The notes under the pieces are model-generated. The model did not search any database, was not told where the DNA came from, and saw nothing but the letters and a program-made list of their open reading frames with translations. A program made the translations under genes and the position numbers. Below are positions 50,946 to 59,178 of a DNA stretch of 64,000 nt, piece after piece. The stretch comes from JBLMZI01 sp050258755 (GTDB lineage Bacteria; Bacillota; Syntrophomonadia; Syntrophomonadales; DTU052). The stretch lies in assembly GCA_050258755.1 (NCBI GenBank), contig JBLMZI010000011.1, positions 124,001 to 188,000 of the forward strand. The letters run 5' to 3'. Within the stretch, counting starts at the first letter, position 1, and the number at the start of each line of letters is the position of its first letter.

Positions 50946-51317
50946 CTAGAGTTCATCAAGAACCAGATCATAAGCCAGCGAGGCATGTTCTTCGACCTGA
51001 TTATAGCGCTTGGCTTTCTGCACGCCGGGCAGCATTTGCGACAGATCAAAGTACTTATAACCACTGACCCCGATCTGGTCAGCCACTTTTTTGGCGCAGG
51101 CGACTGGGCAGCCATCGATCACAACTAAATCGGCGCCCTTTGCCGATTCAATGTACGAGGGGACTTGCGCTCCCAAAGCGGCGAGGCAGGACATCTGTCC
51201 CGTACCCTGCTGCTGCATTTTCACGACCACCGAATTGGCAATTTGCCCGAGATTTGAGGCTCCTGAGCATGCCACAACCATTCGTTCGCTCGCGGCCGAG
51301 CAACAATCGTTTGCCAT
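50946..51317 (-). CDS. Putative zinc-binding DGC-domain protein
   Basis: About 123 aa. Cysteine motifs VACSGASNLGQIANSV, MSCLAALG and VIDGCPVACAKK are those of the DGC family (named for Asp-Gly-Cys), thought to bind zinc. The N-terminus is NDCCSAAS. Such genes are often next to UPF0718 permeases and small thioredoxins, suggesting metal or metalloid handling. The ATG at 51317 is 6 bases after GGAGGG; longer in-frame starts are ignored. A TAAG/CTTA repeat cluster at about 51387-51410 could be the operator. Confidence 0.8.
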   Translation of the reverse strand: MANDCCSAASERMVVACSGASNLGQIANSVVVKMQQQGTGQMSCLAALGAQVPSYIESAKGADLVVIDGCPVACAKKVADQIGVSGYKYFDLSQMLPGVQKAKRYNQVEEHASLAYDLVLDEL

Positions 51318-51503
51318 TTTCATCCCTCCACATAACTCAAAAGTATTATCCAATAGGGGCGGGCACCCGCCGAGATAATTAATTATATAAGCATTCACTT
51401 ATTTAAGTCAAGCAATTTTATCCATTTCTGCCTGGTGAGCGCCAAACGAGACACAACAAGTAATGAGCATTTAATTAATGTATAAGAATATTAGCATATA
51501 ATG

Positions 51504-51533
51504 TTGACAGCAGCTGACAAGAAACCCTATTAT
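51504..51533 (+). promoter_or_regulatory. Promoter of the polyferredoxin gene
   Basis: A perfect TTGACA (51504-51509), an 18-base spacer and TATTAT (51528-51533), about 40 bases before the ATG. Confidence 0.7.
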
Positions 51534-51572
51534 TATCTGTAATAATCCCAGAACAAAGAAAGGGTGTAAAAA

Positions 51573-52724
51573 ATGTCGAAAAAAGGGATTGCTGCGGCGT
51601 CGGTGGTGTTAGTTGTATTGGCGGTGATACTCGGAGGGATTCTGAAACTGGATTTAGCCGTTTCTTTCAGTTTAGGCGTGCTTGGAGCGGTGGTGACTTT
51701 TTTCCTTCTTACGGGGGAAAAACCGCAAAATGTCCGGTGGGTGATGTTATTCAGCTGGGGACTGGTCTTCGCTGCGTTAATCGTCACGTCAAATGTAATG
51801 GTACACGGTTTCTTTATTTGCCCGTCAAAGATCCCCCTTGTCGGTGAGGCCGCGGGAACCATTCCCAAGATCGAGCATACCGATGCGGCAAAAGGGATTT
51901 TACCATGCTTTTTCGGCATGTTTCAAAACTACCTTTCCAGTTTTCTGACCGAAGGCTTCTCGGTCTCGGTGATATCTTTGTCTATCACGATCCTGGGCGG
52001 AATCTTTTTCTTGTGGCTGGCGATCACCCTTGTGCTTGGCCGCTCCTGGTGCGGATGGATTTGTCCGTTTGGCGCGATCTCGGACGGATTGTCCAGAATT
52101 CCGAAAGAGCCGCGATGGAAAATAGACCTTACTAAAAACGCAAAATACATGCGTTATGGTGTCTTTTTGGGGATCATGTTACTTTTCCTGGCGGCCAAAG
52201 CGGCGCCGACATTCGATTACTGCATTGTCTGCCCGTTCAAAGGCGTATATCATTCGCCGACCTATTTTTCGGATATATTCGCGGTGCCATCGGAGTTTAT
52301 CACATACGCGCTTTTCATTGGATTCTTCCTGGTGATTCCGATCTTAGTCGGAAAACGGCTGTGGTGCAGTGCGGTTTGCCCAATGGGGACGCTGACCAGT
52401 TTAGTTGGCTCATACAGTTTGTTGACGACTCGAATTGACCGGGAAAACTGCGTTAACTGCCGGAAATGCGTGGATAAATGCAAAATGTCAGCGATTCGTC
52501 TGGACGACAAAACCGTAAAGCTCAGCGCCAGCACCTGCGGCAACTGCGGTGATTGCATGGCAGTATGCTCGAAGGACGCCATCAAGTGGCAGATCCGCGG
52601 TACGGACATAGAAATCGGACAGGTATTCATTCCCGTCATTATCGTCATCTTGATCACTGTTGCCGTTCTGCTCACTGCGGTTATGTGGAAGCCGGTTCTG
52701 ACCGGACTCGCCGGGTTGTTCTAA
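51573..52724 (+). CDS. Membrane-bound 4Fe-4S polyferredoxin (NapH/CcoG-like)
   Basis: 383 aa. Six or more transmembrane helices with two CxxxCP loops (GRSWCGWICPFGAISD and KRLWCSAVCPMGTL) and two ferredoxin motifs near the C-terminus (CVNCRKCVDKC, CGNCGDCMAVC). A final helix follows (FIPVIIVILITVAVLL). Such proteins pass electrons across or along the membrane. The partner reductase is not visible. A second protein of the same class is at 59179. A Cys-rich small protein follows 24 bases downstream. Confidence 0.87.
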   Translation: MSKKGIAAASVVLVVLAVILGGILKLDLAVSFSLGVLGAVVTFFLLTGEKPQNVRWVMLFSWGLVFAALIVTSNVMVHGFFICPSKIPLVGEAAGTIPKIEHTDAAKGILPCFFGMFQNYLSSFLTEGFSVSVISLSITILGGIFFLWLAITLVLGRSWCGWICPFGAISDGLSRIPKEPRWKIDLTKNAKYMRYGVFLGIMLLFLAAKAAPTFDYCIVCPFKGVYHSPTYFSDIFAVPSEFITYALFIGFFLVIPILVGKRLWCSAVCPMGTLTSLVGSYSLLTTRIDRENCVNCRKCVDKCKMSAIRLDDKTVKLSASTCGNCGDCMAVCSKDAIKWQIRGTDIEIGQVFIPVIIVILITVAVLLTAVMWKPVLTGLAGLF

Positions 52725-52748
52725 ATTAAAAGGAGCTGTGATAAAAAC

Positions 52749-52961
52749 ATGGATAAACAGCGCGGATTGGCGAATACGCTCGGTACCTGGTTAGTCACTT
52801 CCGGGTGTAATATCGGCGCCTTGTATTTGATCCTCGCATCGATAAGCGGATGTACTGGTTCATGCGGAATGTGCGGCTTTGGATGCATTCAGTCCGCTGC
52901 AGGGATAGCGGGTGGAGGGGTGCTGCTGATGGCCGGCAAAGGGATCAAACGGCTCGTTTAA
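52749..52961 (+). CDS. Small Cys-rich membrane protein
   Basis: 70 aa. Two hydrophobic segments surround a cysteine-rich stretch SGCTGSCGMCGFGC. Not recognised as a named family. AAGGAGCTG precedes the ATG and it is 24 bases after the polyferredoxin gene, so it may be a subunit or a cluster-carrying accessory. Confidence 0.65.
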   Translation: MDKQRGLANTLGTWLVTSGCNIGALYLILASISGCTGSCGMCGFGCIQSAAGIAGGGVLLMAGKGIKRLV

Positions 52962-52998
52962 TCATCTTTGAATTGGCTCACCGTTCATAAAGACGAAA

Positions 52999-53040
52999 GA
53001 ACAACCGCATTCTGGCTTCGGCCAGAACCGGTTGTTCTTT
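52999..53040 (+). terminator. Terminator after the polyferredoxin unit
   Basis: A long stem (AACAACCG with CGGTTGTT outside, TTCTGGC with GCCAGAA inside, TTCG loop) followed by CTTTG. Confidence 0.82.
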
Positions 53041-53134
53041 GCTTTGTTTGAAAGACGCGGAGCATAGAGCGTTGGCCTTGAAACGGATGGAGGAATTGGG
53101 AATGATATGGCATGATGAAACAGGGGTGAAAAGA

Positions 53135-53614
53135 TTGCGTTTCCAAGTCTTATCGGTGGGCCGGATCAAAGAAGGATACCTGAAAGAAGGCATTCAGGAG
53201 TACCTGAAGCGCCTGCGTCCCTATGTCGCGGTGGAGCTTGCCGAAGGACTGGAGGAGAAAACACCGCCCAATCCTTCGGACGCGACCATTGAAGCCGTGA
53301 TCGAGAAGGAGGGCCAGCGCATCCTGGAGCGCCTGAAAGACGGCGATTATGTCGTGGCGCTCGATTCCCGCGGCAAGGCCCTGACTTCGGAGCAGCTCGC
53401 GGGCTTCCTCGAAGCCCGCATGAACGCCAGCATTGGCCGTATCGTCTGGATCATCGGCGGATCTCACGGCCTGTCCCAAGCGGTCCTCGACCGTGCCGAC
53501 TACACCTTGTCCCTGTCCAACCTGACTTTCCTGCACCAGATGACCGGGATGATACTGCTGGAGCAGTTGTATCGGGGGTTTAAGATTATTCGGGGTGAAC
53601 CGTACCACAAGTAA
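53135..53614 (+). CDS. rlmH: 23S rRNA (pseudouridine1915-N3)-methyltransferase
   Basis: 159 aa, the exact RlmH size. It methylates pseudouridine 1915 in helix 69 of 23S rRNA using SAM. Motifs are RFQVLSVGRIKEGYLKEGI, VALDSRGKALTSEQLA, WIIGGSHGLSQ and the invariant ending RGFKIIRGEPYHK. The TTG at 53135 is chosen because AGGGG lies about 8 bases upstream and the length then matches the family. Its last 21 coding bases plus the next 16 are a repeat (att-like copy 1) that recurs downstream. rlmH is the SCC integration site in staphylococci. Confidence 0.95.
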   Translation: MRFQVLSVGRIKEGYLKEGIQEYLKRLRPYVAVELAEGLEEKTPPNPSDATIEAVIEKEGQRILERLKDGDYVVALDSRGKALTSEQLAGFLEARMNASIGRIVWIIGGSHGLSQAVLDRADYTLSLSNLTFLHQMTGMILLEQLYRGFKIIRGEPYHK

Positions 53615-53629
53615 CCTATCGAGGGTGTC
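53594..53629 (+). repeat. att-like direct repeat, copy 1, at the rlmH 3' end
   Basis: A 36-base sequence covering the end of rlmH (GAACCGTACCACAAGTAA codes EPYHK-stop) plus CCTATCGAGGGTGTC beyond. Copies lie at 56323-56358 and 59092-59125. It matches in position and coding content the staphylococcal SCC attB at rlmH. Confidence 0.88.
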
Positions 53630-53789
53630 GTCATCGGCACCCTGTTTCTGCCAGGAAATTGCATTCTCTAAAAAACGCGGATAAGCCCCATTTTCAACTC
53701 TGTCATCCTGCTGACTTTCTTGTTGGTCAATCACTTGTCTTGTGGTTATTTACGAACTCCTTTTTGAGATCTAAGTAGCTTTACATATG

Positions 53790-53809
53790 TCATCATGATA
53801 TATTGATGA
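53790..53809. promoter_or_regulatory. Inverted repeat before the PadR gene, candidate operator
   Basis: TCATCA (53790-53795) and TGATGA (53804-53809) are separated by 8 bases, 33 bases before the PadR start. PadR regulators commonly control their own genes through such sites. Confidence 0.45.
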
Positions 53810-53841
53810 ATGATATAAGGTAGCCTTGAGGAGGTAGACCC

Positions 53842-54516
53842 ATGGCGAAGAGGAACAAGTCAAAGTATGCTTTGTTAGGAGTCTTAAGTTTAGCGCCGGG
53901 TTCCGGTTACGATATCAAAAAGTTCTGCGATATATCCATAGCCCATTTTTGGAATGAGAACTATAGCCGCATTTACCCGGTGCTTAAACAGCTCAAACAG
54001 GAAGGGCTGGTAGAGGTGACTGCCGAGCAGAATGAGGGTCGGCCGACCCGAAATATATACACCATCACCGATGTGGGGCGGCAGGAGCTGGCGGAGTGGT
54101 TGGCGGAGCCGATCGAGGAGGTTCCAGATCGAAATGAACTGCTTCTTAGGCTGTTCTTTGGCAATCAGCTTCCACTGGAAAACACCTTGGCAAAATTGCA
54201 GGAGGAAAAGCAGAAACACCAGGTGCTACTGGCCAACTACGAGCGGATTACCTCGAAGCTGAAGCCGCTTGACGGAACGGAAGAGACCCCCTTCTGGTTT
54301 GCTTCCGTTTCCTGGGGGCTGTATTACTCTCGCAGCAAGATCGCCTGGTGTGACGAGACGATCGAATTGCTTACGAATCACAGAAACAAAGGCAACAGAC
54401 CATCCGAAGCAGAAGCAAGGTCCAACACACTTCCAAGGAAAGGGAGAAAGGGGAAAGGAGGAACTGGGCATGAACGTGGTAGCGATCAACGGAAGCCCGA
54501 AAGCGGCAAAGAGTAA
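53842..54516 (+). CDS. PadR family transcriptional regulator
   Basis: 224 aa. A winged helix at residues 8-90 (YALLGVLSLAPGSGYDIKKFCD, RIYPVLKQLKQEGLVEV, RNIYTITDVGRQEL) is followed by the helical C-terminal effector domain of the long PadR type. The last 35 or so residues (RKGRKGKGGTGHERG region) are highly charged, low-complexity, and lie in DNA that carries the start region of the next gene. The 47-base overlap implies the regulator and flavoprotein are translated as a unit. Gene of cassette A. AGGAGG precedes the ATG. Confidence 0.88.
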   Translation: MAKRNKSKYALLGVLSLAPGSGYDIKKFCDISIAHFWNENYSRIYPVLKQLKQEGLVEVTAEQNEGRPTRNIYTITDVGRQELAEWLAEPIEEVPDRNELLLRLFFGNQLPLENTLAKLQEEKQKHQVLLANYERITSKLKPLDGTEETPFWFASVSWGLYYSRSKIAWCDETIELLTNHRNKGNRPSEAEARSNTLPRKGRKGKGGTGHERGSDQRKPESGKE

Positions 54517-56194
54517 TACCGACAAGATTCTACAGCCATTCTTGACGGGCGCGGCTGAAGCAGGAGCGGTTTGTGAAACGGTTTACGCGGCAGAATTAGA
54601 GGTTAAGGATTGCTGTGGATGCTTTACCTGCTGGAACAAGACGCCGGGGGTCTGTGTGTACAACGACGATATGCCTGGCTTGCTGGAGCGGATTCGGGAT
54701 GCTGATTATGTGGTCTGGGCTGGACCGCTGTACTTTTACGGGATGACGGCTCGGCTTCAGCGAATCATTGAGCGGACATTACCCCTTGTGAAGCCATACA
54801 TAATATGGAATGGAGAGCGCTATGTCCACCTCCAGCGCTATGAAAAGCGGCCCAAACTTGTCCTGGTCTCGAACTGTGGCTTTCCGGAACGGGTGAATTT
54901 CAATTCCCTGCAGGAGACTTTCTCGCTCTTAAGTGGTGGGCATGGCCCGGCGGCAGCTGTTATGTGCACCGGGGGCGAACTACTGGGGGTCGAGGAATTG
55001 AATGGGCAATTCGACTGGTATATAGCGGCTGCGTATGCGGCGGGTAGGGAATTAATTAAAGAAGGCCGTATGGCAGATGAAACTGAGCATACACTGGCAC
55101 GCAGTCTGGTTCCGGTGGATATCTTTGTGACAATGGCTAATTCCAGTTGGAACGTTCCGGGTGACGATCCGCCCACACTTTCTGAGGTTTTGTCGGAAAG
55201 GTCAAGGGATAACACGGCTTCAACGCAGGAACAGGTACGGCAGCTTACCGATACTGATATTGGGAATTCCATGCGTGGTCTTATTGCCGCCATGGCGAAC
55301 AATTACAGGCCGGAAGCAGAGCGGAATCTGGCATCGGTAATCCAGTATGAGGTCAGCGGGAATGAACCAGGGCAATACTTCCTGGTGATTGAAAGCGGGC
55401 GCTGCACAGCTTTCGAAGGACGACATACATCGCCGAAACTTACCATCTATACCTCTTCGCAGATATGGCGATCGATTGCCGAGGGCAAACTGGAAGGCAG
55501 TACCGCGCTAATGAATGGACAGTATCGGTTTGAGGGAGATCTTGCTTTGCTGATGAAACTTAACCAATTATTTCGCTCGGCCCATCCTGCCTCACCGGTT
55601 CCGAATGTGCGCCGGACCGGAGGGCCATTGCCCATCCCCGGTATGCAGTGGCTGACGGTTGCCTTTGCTCCATGGATCGCATTCTGGGTCTTTTCGGGGC
55701 GGTACGGTGTAGCCGCCTGTGCCGGCGCCTTAGGCCTGGCAACAATTATTCTGTTTTATCGTTGGCTCTACCTGGAGGTATCAATGATGGATGCTGGATC
55801 TCCATTATTCTTCGCCGCAGCCCTTGGGCTATTTTTGGTCGCACCTTCAGCACTGAGTAATTACGGAATGGTGTTAGGCAACTTGACGCTCGCCGCTTTG
55901 TGGGCCGGAACATTAATGACGGAGCAGCCGCTAACCGCAGTCTACTCTAAACATAAGTATCCGCTTGAAATTCAGGCAACACCGCTCTTTATTCGCATTA
56001 ATGTAATCCTAACTACCTTCTGGGTGTTGATCTACATCACGCAGGCGGCCATTGCTATCATGGCCCCAGTCCAGCCAGTGCTACGGGGAATTTGGCTAGC
56101 AGGGGTTAATCTATTGTTGATTCCAGCATTTATTTTTACCAGCCGCTTTCCGGCTTGGTTCATTTCGCGTCGCGCAAATCAACCTGTTTGGTAG
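54470..56194 (+). CDS. Flavodoxin-like reductase fused to an SCP2-like domain and membrane segments
   Basis: About 574 aa. Residues 1-210 are an NADPH-dependent FMN reductase-like domain (VVAINGSPKAAKSNTDKIL, CCGCFTCWNKTPG, VWAGPLYFYGMTARLQRI). A central region at about 280-380 resembles an SCP2 sterol-carrier fold (YEVSGNEPGQYFLVIESGRC, IWRSIAEGKLEGSTALMNGQYRFEGDLALLMKLNQLF). The last 170 residues hold five or six transmembrane helices. I know of no such three-part protein; a lipid or quinone-like hydrophobic substrate is a reasonable guess. ATG 54470 has AAAGGAGG upstream. Confidence 0.75.
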   Translation: MNVVAINGSPKAAKSNTDKILQPFLTGAAEAGAVCETVYAAELEVKDCCGCFTCWNKTPGVCVYNDDMPGLLERIRDADYVVWAGPLYFYGMTARLQRIIERTLPLVKPYIIWNGERYVHLQRYEKRPKLVLVSNCGFPERVNFNSLQETFSLLSGGHGPAAAVMCTGGELLGVEELNGQFDWYIAAAYAAGRELIKEGRMADETEHTLARSLVPVDIFVTMANSSWNVPGDDPPTLSEVLSERSRDNTASTQEQVRQLTDTDIGNSMRGLIAAMANNYRPEAERNLASVIQYEVSGNEPGQYFLVIESGRCTAFEGRHTSPKLTIYTSSQIWRSIAEGKLEGSTALMNGQYRFEGDLALLMKLNQLFRSAHPASPVPNVRRTGGPLPIPGMQWLTVAFAPWIAFWVFSGRYGVAACAGALGLATIILFYRWLYLEVSMMDAGSPLFFAAALGLFLVAPSALSNYGMVLGNLTLAALWAGTLMTEQPLTAVYSKHKYPLEIQATPLFIRINVILTTFWVLIYITQAAIAIMAPVQPVLRGIWLAGVNLLLIPAFIFTSRFPAWFISRRANQPVW

Positions 56195-56211
56195 TCCGCC
56201 AAAAGCTATCA

Positions 56212-56343
56212 ATGAGTGAGCAGAAGATGATTGGCGGGTTACAATCGGATTTTTACTTGAACCAAGCAAGTGAATATGATGATAATTGGTTAATTCTGAT
56301 ACTTATCGGATTACACCGTTACGGTGAACCGTACCATAAGTAA
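56212..56343 (+). other. 43-codon ORF ending in the att-encoded GEPYHK tail
   Basis: An open frame of 43 residues ends HRYGEPYHK-stop, the last codons being supplied by att-like copy 2. It has no ribosome-binding site and its body does not resemble RlmH. It may be a chance frame or a decayed cassette end. Confidence 0.3.
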
Positions 56344-56358
56344 CCTATCGAGGGTGTC
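56323..56358 (+). repeat. att-like direct repeat, copy 2
   Basis: 35 of 36 bases match copy 1 (CATAAG instead of CACAAG). It separates cassette A from cassette B and is in the same orientation as copy 1. Confidence 0.88.
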
Positions 56359-56407
56359 TGAATCAAAGTGGATTCATATCGATGCCAGAAGGAGGCGGTA
56401 ATAAAGT

Positions 56408-57571
56408 ATGAAAAAGGTTTTGGCAGGCGTGCTTGGATTCATTTTGATAGTGGGGGCATTCTATGCTATTCCCGAACTCTCTGAGCGCAAGCTTTCCTAT
56501 ACCGTGGTTCGAACGGAAGGAACAGCGTATGAAGTCGGATATGCAGAGGGAAAGCAGATATTGAAACAAAACCCGGATTTCGCAAATACTCTGCGAAATC
56601 CGTTCTTCTTGGAAAGCAATTCGCGGAATTTTAACCGGGTGTTGGTGATCTTAAAGAAGTATGATCCGCAGTTGCTGGAGGAGATGCGCGGTTTCTCCGA
56701 TGCTACCGGAATTCCTTATCAAGATGTGGTAACGAAACTCAGTACATATGGGTTCAGGCCGCCGTTGCCGTTTGGATGTACGCAGATGGCGGTTTTGTCT
56801 AAGGTTACCGGCACGGGACATACATTGGTCGGAAGAAATTACGATTTCTCGGACATCGAAGCGCTGACGGACCGATTGCTGATCGTACAAACAAGGTCGG
56901 ACTCTCGGTCGACGCTCGGGATGAGTCAGCACGTATTCGGCAGATATGAGGGGATCAATCAGGACGGTGTTTATGTCGGTATATCGGCGGGCTGGGGAAA
57001 GGGACGGACCGCTAAGGGGTTCTTCTTTCCAATGGTGGTTAGGGTTTTGTTAGATCAGAGTCAAACAGCCGATGATGCGGTGGCATTACTCAAACGTTTG
57101 CCCCTGGGCGGTTCGTACAATTACCTGATTGCTGATCCCGATCATGCTTATGTGGTTGAGGTAAGCCCTCCGAGAATTGCGGTTCGGCAGCCGGAGAACT
57201 GTATTCTGGCTGCGACCAACCACTACGTTGCGACCTCCATGAGAAAAGAGCGTATGCGGGTTATGGCTAATTCCACCTTGCGATACAGGACGGTTATCCA
57301 AGCGTTAAATGAGACTCCGCCTATTAACTTGGCTCGGGTAGAAAAAGTTCTTTCCAGTCATGGCACGGAGGGCGTTTGTATGCACGCCTATGCGACGTTT
57401 CTAGGTACTATGTGGTCAGCGGCTTTCGACTTGGAAAAAGGGAAAGCCTATTATAGCTTTGGCGCCCCCTGCCGCAACCCTTTCCGTGAAATCTCACTTC
57501 AAGCCAAGCCCGGAAAGCAATCGGCCGAAGATTATGAGGCCAAACTACCGCCGAGCGACTGGAAAAAATAG
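56408..57571 (+). CDS. C45-type N-terminal-nucleophile acyltransferase/hydrolase family
   Basis: 387 aa with an N-terminal hydrophobic segment (VLAGVLGFILIVGAFYAI) that may be a signal or anchor. The Ntn-type Cys is in PFGCTQMAV (residue 124), followed by GHTLVGRNYDF, GRYEGINQDGVYVGIS and SYNYLIADPDHAYVVEVSP, as in C45 acyl-CoA:6-APA acyltransferase-like and choloylglycine-hydrolase-like proteins. Autoproteolysis would expose Cys as the nucleophile, so about 120 residues precede the mature chain. The substrate (an amide such as a conjugated lipid or N-acyl amino acid) is unknown. First gene of cassette B. Confidence 0.83.
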   Translation: MKKVLAGVLGFILIVGAFYAIPELSERKLSYTVVRTEGTAYEVGYAEGKQILKQNPDFANTLRNPFFLESNSRNFNRVLVILKKYDPQLLEEMRGFSDATGIPYQDVVTKLSTYGFRPPLPFGCTQMAVLSKVTGTGHTLVGRNYDFSDIEALTDRLLIVQTRSDSRSTLGMSQHVFGRYEGINQDGVYVGISAGWGKGRTAKGFFFPMVVRVLLDQSQTADDAVALLKRLPLGGSYNYLIADPDHAYVVEVSPPRIAVRQPENCILAATNHYVATSMRKERMRVMANSTLRYRTVIQALNETPPINLARVEKVLSSHGTEGVCMHAYATFLGTMWSAAFDLEKGKAYYSFGAPCRNPFREISLQAKPGKQSAEDYEAKLPPSDWKK

Positions 57572-57589
57572 TGCGGCCCACGGTGTTCC

Positions 57590-57727
57590 AACGCGGATAT
57601 TTATGATGAGATAACCCCCGCTAAGCTCGGCGGGCAGGCGGCAGATGCAGTAAAAGCAACAATAATGGAGCATGCGGGTACAAGCGCCAGCTGGTTAATT
57701 TCTTTGGTAAATGAGCGCGCCATTTAG
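57590..57727 (+). pseudogene. Possible gene remnant downstream of the C45 gene
   Basis: Within a 304-bp gap an open stretch without a start reads like coding sequence (DIYDEITPAKLGGQAADAV, then a stop at 57725-57727). No family is recognised. The rest of the gap shows nothing clear. Confidence 0.25.
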
Positions 57728-57875
57728 CTTCTTTACGTAATTCAGTTTGCGGTTTTCCCAGTTCAGCCCGACCACAAAAAACTCAAAGGGAAACGGTACT
57801 TATCCTGCTTTTCGATGAAAAACGTTCATATTCAAGGACATGGTACAATTATCCTGTAAAGGGAGGAGGGTGCAC

Positions 57876-58481
57876 GTGAAAAGGCTGATCGAGGAAACCA
57901 GACGAATTTATGACACAAAGAAGGTGCGGTTCGGCTTTTTCGATCGGCGGTACAATCGGGTGAGCCCACCGTCATGGATGAAAAAACGCAAGGATACGCG
58001 GTTGGAAGCACAATACCGGGACCAGGAACTGCTGCTCTCCCAGGGCGACATCGTATTTGCACATCTCGTTCAAGCCAACTCAATGCTGTTCGAGCCGGGT
58101 AAATTCGACAATCCCGCCGCCATCGTATTCAGCTTGGACCGGCATTATGACGATAACCTGGGCGAACTGCAGAAAATTGGGCACGTTTTGTTCGGGTTGA
58201 AAGGGCATTCGGTCGAAGATCCTGAACTGAAGGAATTCGCCGATGTGATCACAGATGAGATGAAGACCTTATTTAACGTGCCGCTGCCAAGCGGGATTAC
58301 GGATGGGCATGAAGTCTTCTGTTCCTCGATTATGATTCACCGGAAGCACATCCCGAGTGGTTTTATGCAATCCGGATGGATTCCCTTACTGGTGAATCCG
58401 CGCCTGACCAATGCCTGCAGGGTGCTTCCTGAGCGCTACTGGGCCCAAGAACTCGTTGAGTATTGGACCGTGGACTTGTAA
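57876..58481 (+). CDS. Hypothetical protein, about 201 aa
   Basis: Not recognised. No transmembrane segment. It contains VRFGFFDRRYNRVSPPSWMK, YRDQELLLSQGDIVFAHLVQANSMLFEPG and DITDGHEVF-like text near GITDGHEVFCSS. The GTG at 57876 follows GGAGGAGGG; the longer frame from 57840 lacks a site. It is the middle gene of cassette B. Confidence 0.6.
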   Translation: MKRLIEETRRIYDTKKVRFGFFDRRYNRVSPPSWMKKRKDTRLEAQYRDQELLLSQGDIVFAHLVQANSMLFEPGKFDNPAAIVFSLDRHYDDNLGELQKIGHVLFGLKGHSVEDPELKEFADVITDEMKTLFNVPLPSGITDGHEVFCSSIMIHRKHIPSGFMQSGWIPLLVNPRLTNACRVLPERYWAQELVEYWTVDL

Positions 58482-58523
58482 GCTCCAAAGGTTCAATCGA
58501 TTGAAAGGTTACAGAGAGGGATC

Positions 58524-59084
58524 ATGAAAGAATATCGAAGAGCATATCCGCGGTTTTCTTTATGTGGGCTCAACTGCGGCCTTTGTCCGCGTTACCATGC
58601 CGATGGAACATCCCGATGCCCTGGTTGCGGAGGAAAAGACTTTCATTTAAAACATCCCACTTGCGCAGTCATAACCTGCAGTCAAAAGCATGAAGGCGTG
58701 GAGTATTGTTTTCAATGTTCATCTTACCCATGCGCCAGATACCAGAAACCTTCTCCAACGGACTCCTTCATAACCTACCGACACGTTCTCGATGACTTTG
58801 GGAAAGCCAAAAGCAATGGCCTTTCCGCCTATCAGCATGGGCTGGATGAAAAGGTAGAGCTGCTGAGATTTTTCATTGATGAATGTAATGACGGAAAGAG
58901 AAAGAATTTCTTTTGTATTGCCGTGAACTTGCTCAGGCTCGAAGACGTGAGGGCGATTGCAACGCGCATCCGGCAGGATGAGTTTCTTAAGGAGCTTCCC
59001 CTAAATGAAAAGAGCGCAGTGGTTATAACATTGCTTCAGGAACAAGCCAAGAAGCAAGATATTACCTTGGCGCTAAGGAAATGA
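58524..59084 (+). CDS. DUF3795 domain protein, Cys-rich
   Basis: 186 aa. Cysteine pairs CGLNCGLCPRY, CPGCGG, CAVITCSQKH and YCFQCSSYPCARY in the first 80 residues fit a metal-binding DUF3795 domain; the C-terminal half is helical. Function unknown. It ends only 8 bases before att-like copy 3. Confidence 0.8.
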   Translation: MKEYRRAYPRFSLCGLNCGLCPRYHADGTSRCPGCGGKDFHLKHPTCAVITCSQKHEGVEYCFQCSSYPCARYQKPSPTDSFITYRHVLDDFGKAKSNGLSAYQHGLDEKVELLRFFIDECNDGKRKNFFCIAVNLLRLEDVRAIATRIRQDEFLKELPLNEKSAVVITLLQEQAKKQDITLALRK

Positions 59085-59091
59085 GCGATTA

Positions 59092-59125
59092 TGAACCGTA
59101 CCACAAGTAACCTATCGAGGGTGTC
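59092..59125 (+). repeat. att-like direct repeat, copy 3
   Basis: 34 bases identical to copy 1 except for the two outermost positions (TATGAACC in place of GGTGAACC). It closes cassette B. Confidence 0.88.
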
Positions 59126-59178
59126 AAAAGAGCTCCAAGGTCGGGATTGTTCCTGTTCGTACGAAAGGAGAAGCAGCT

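Noticed and set aside
53039..53134. Longer RlmH start at 53039
   Set aside because: It would add 32 residues absent from the family; the TTG at 53135 has a ribosome-binding site and gives the standard 159 aa.
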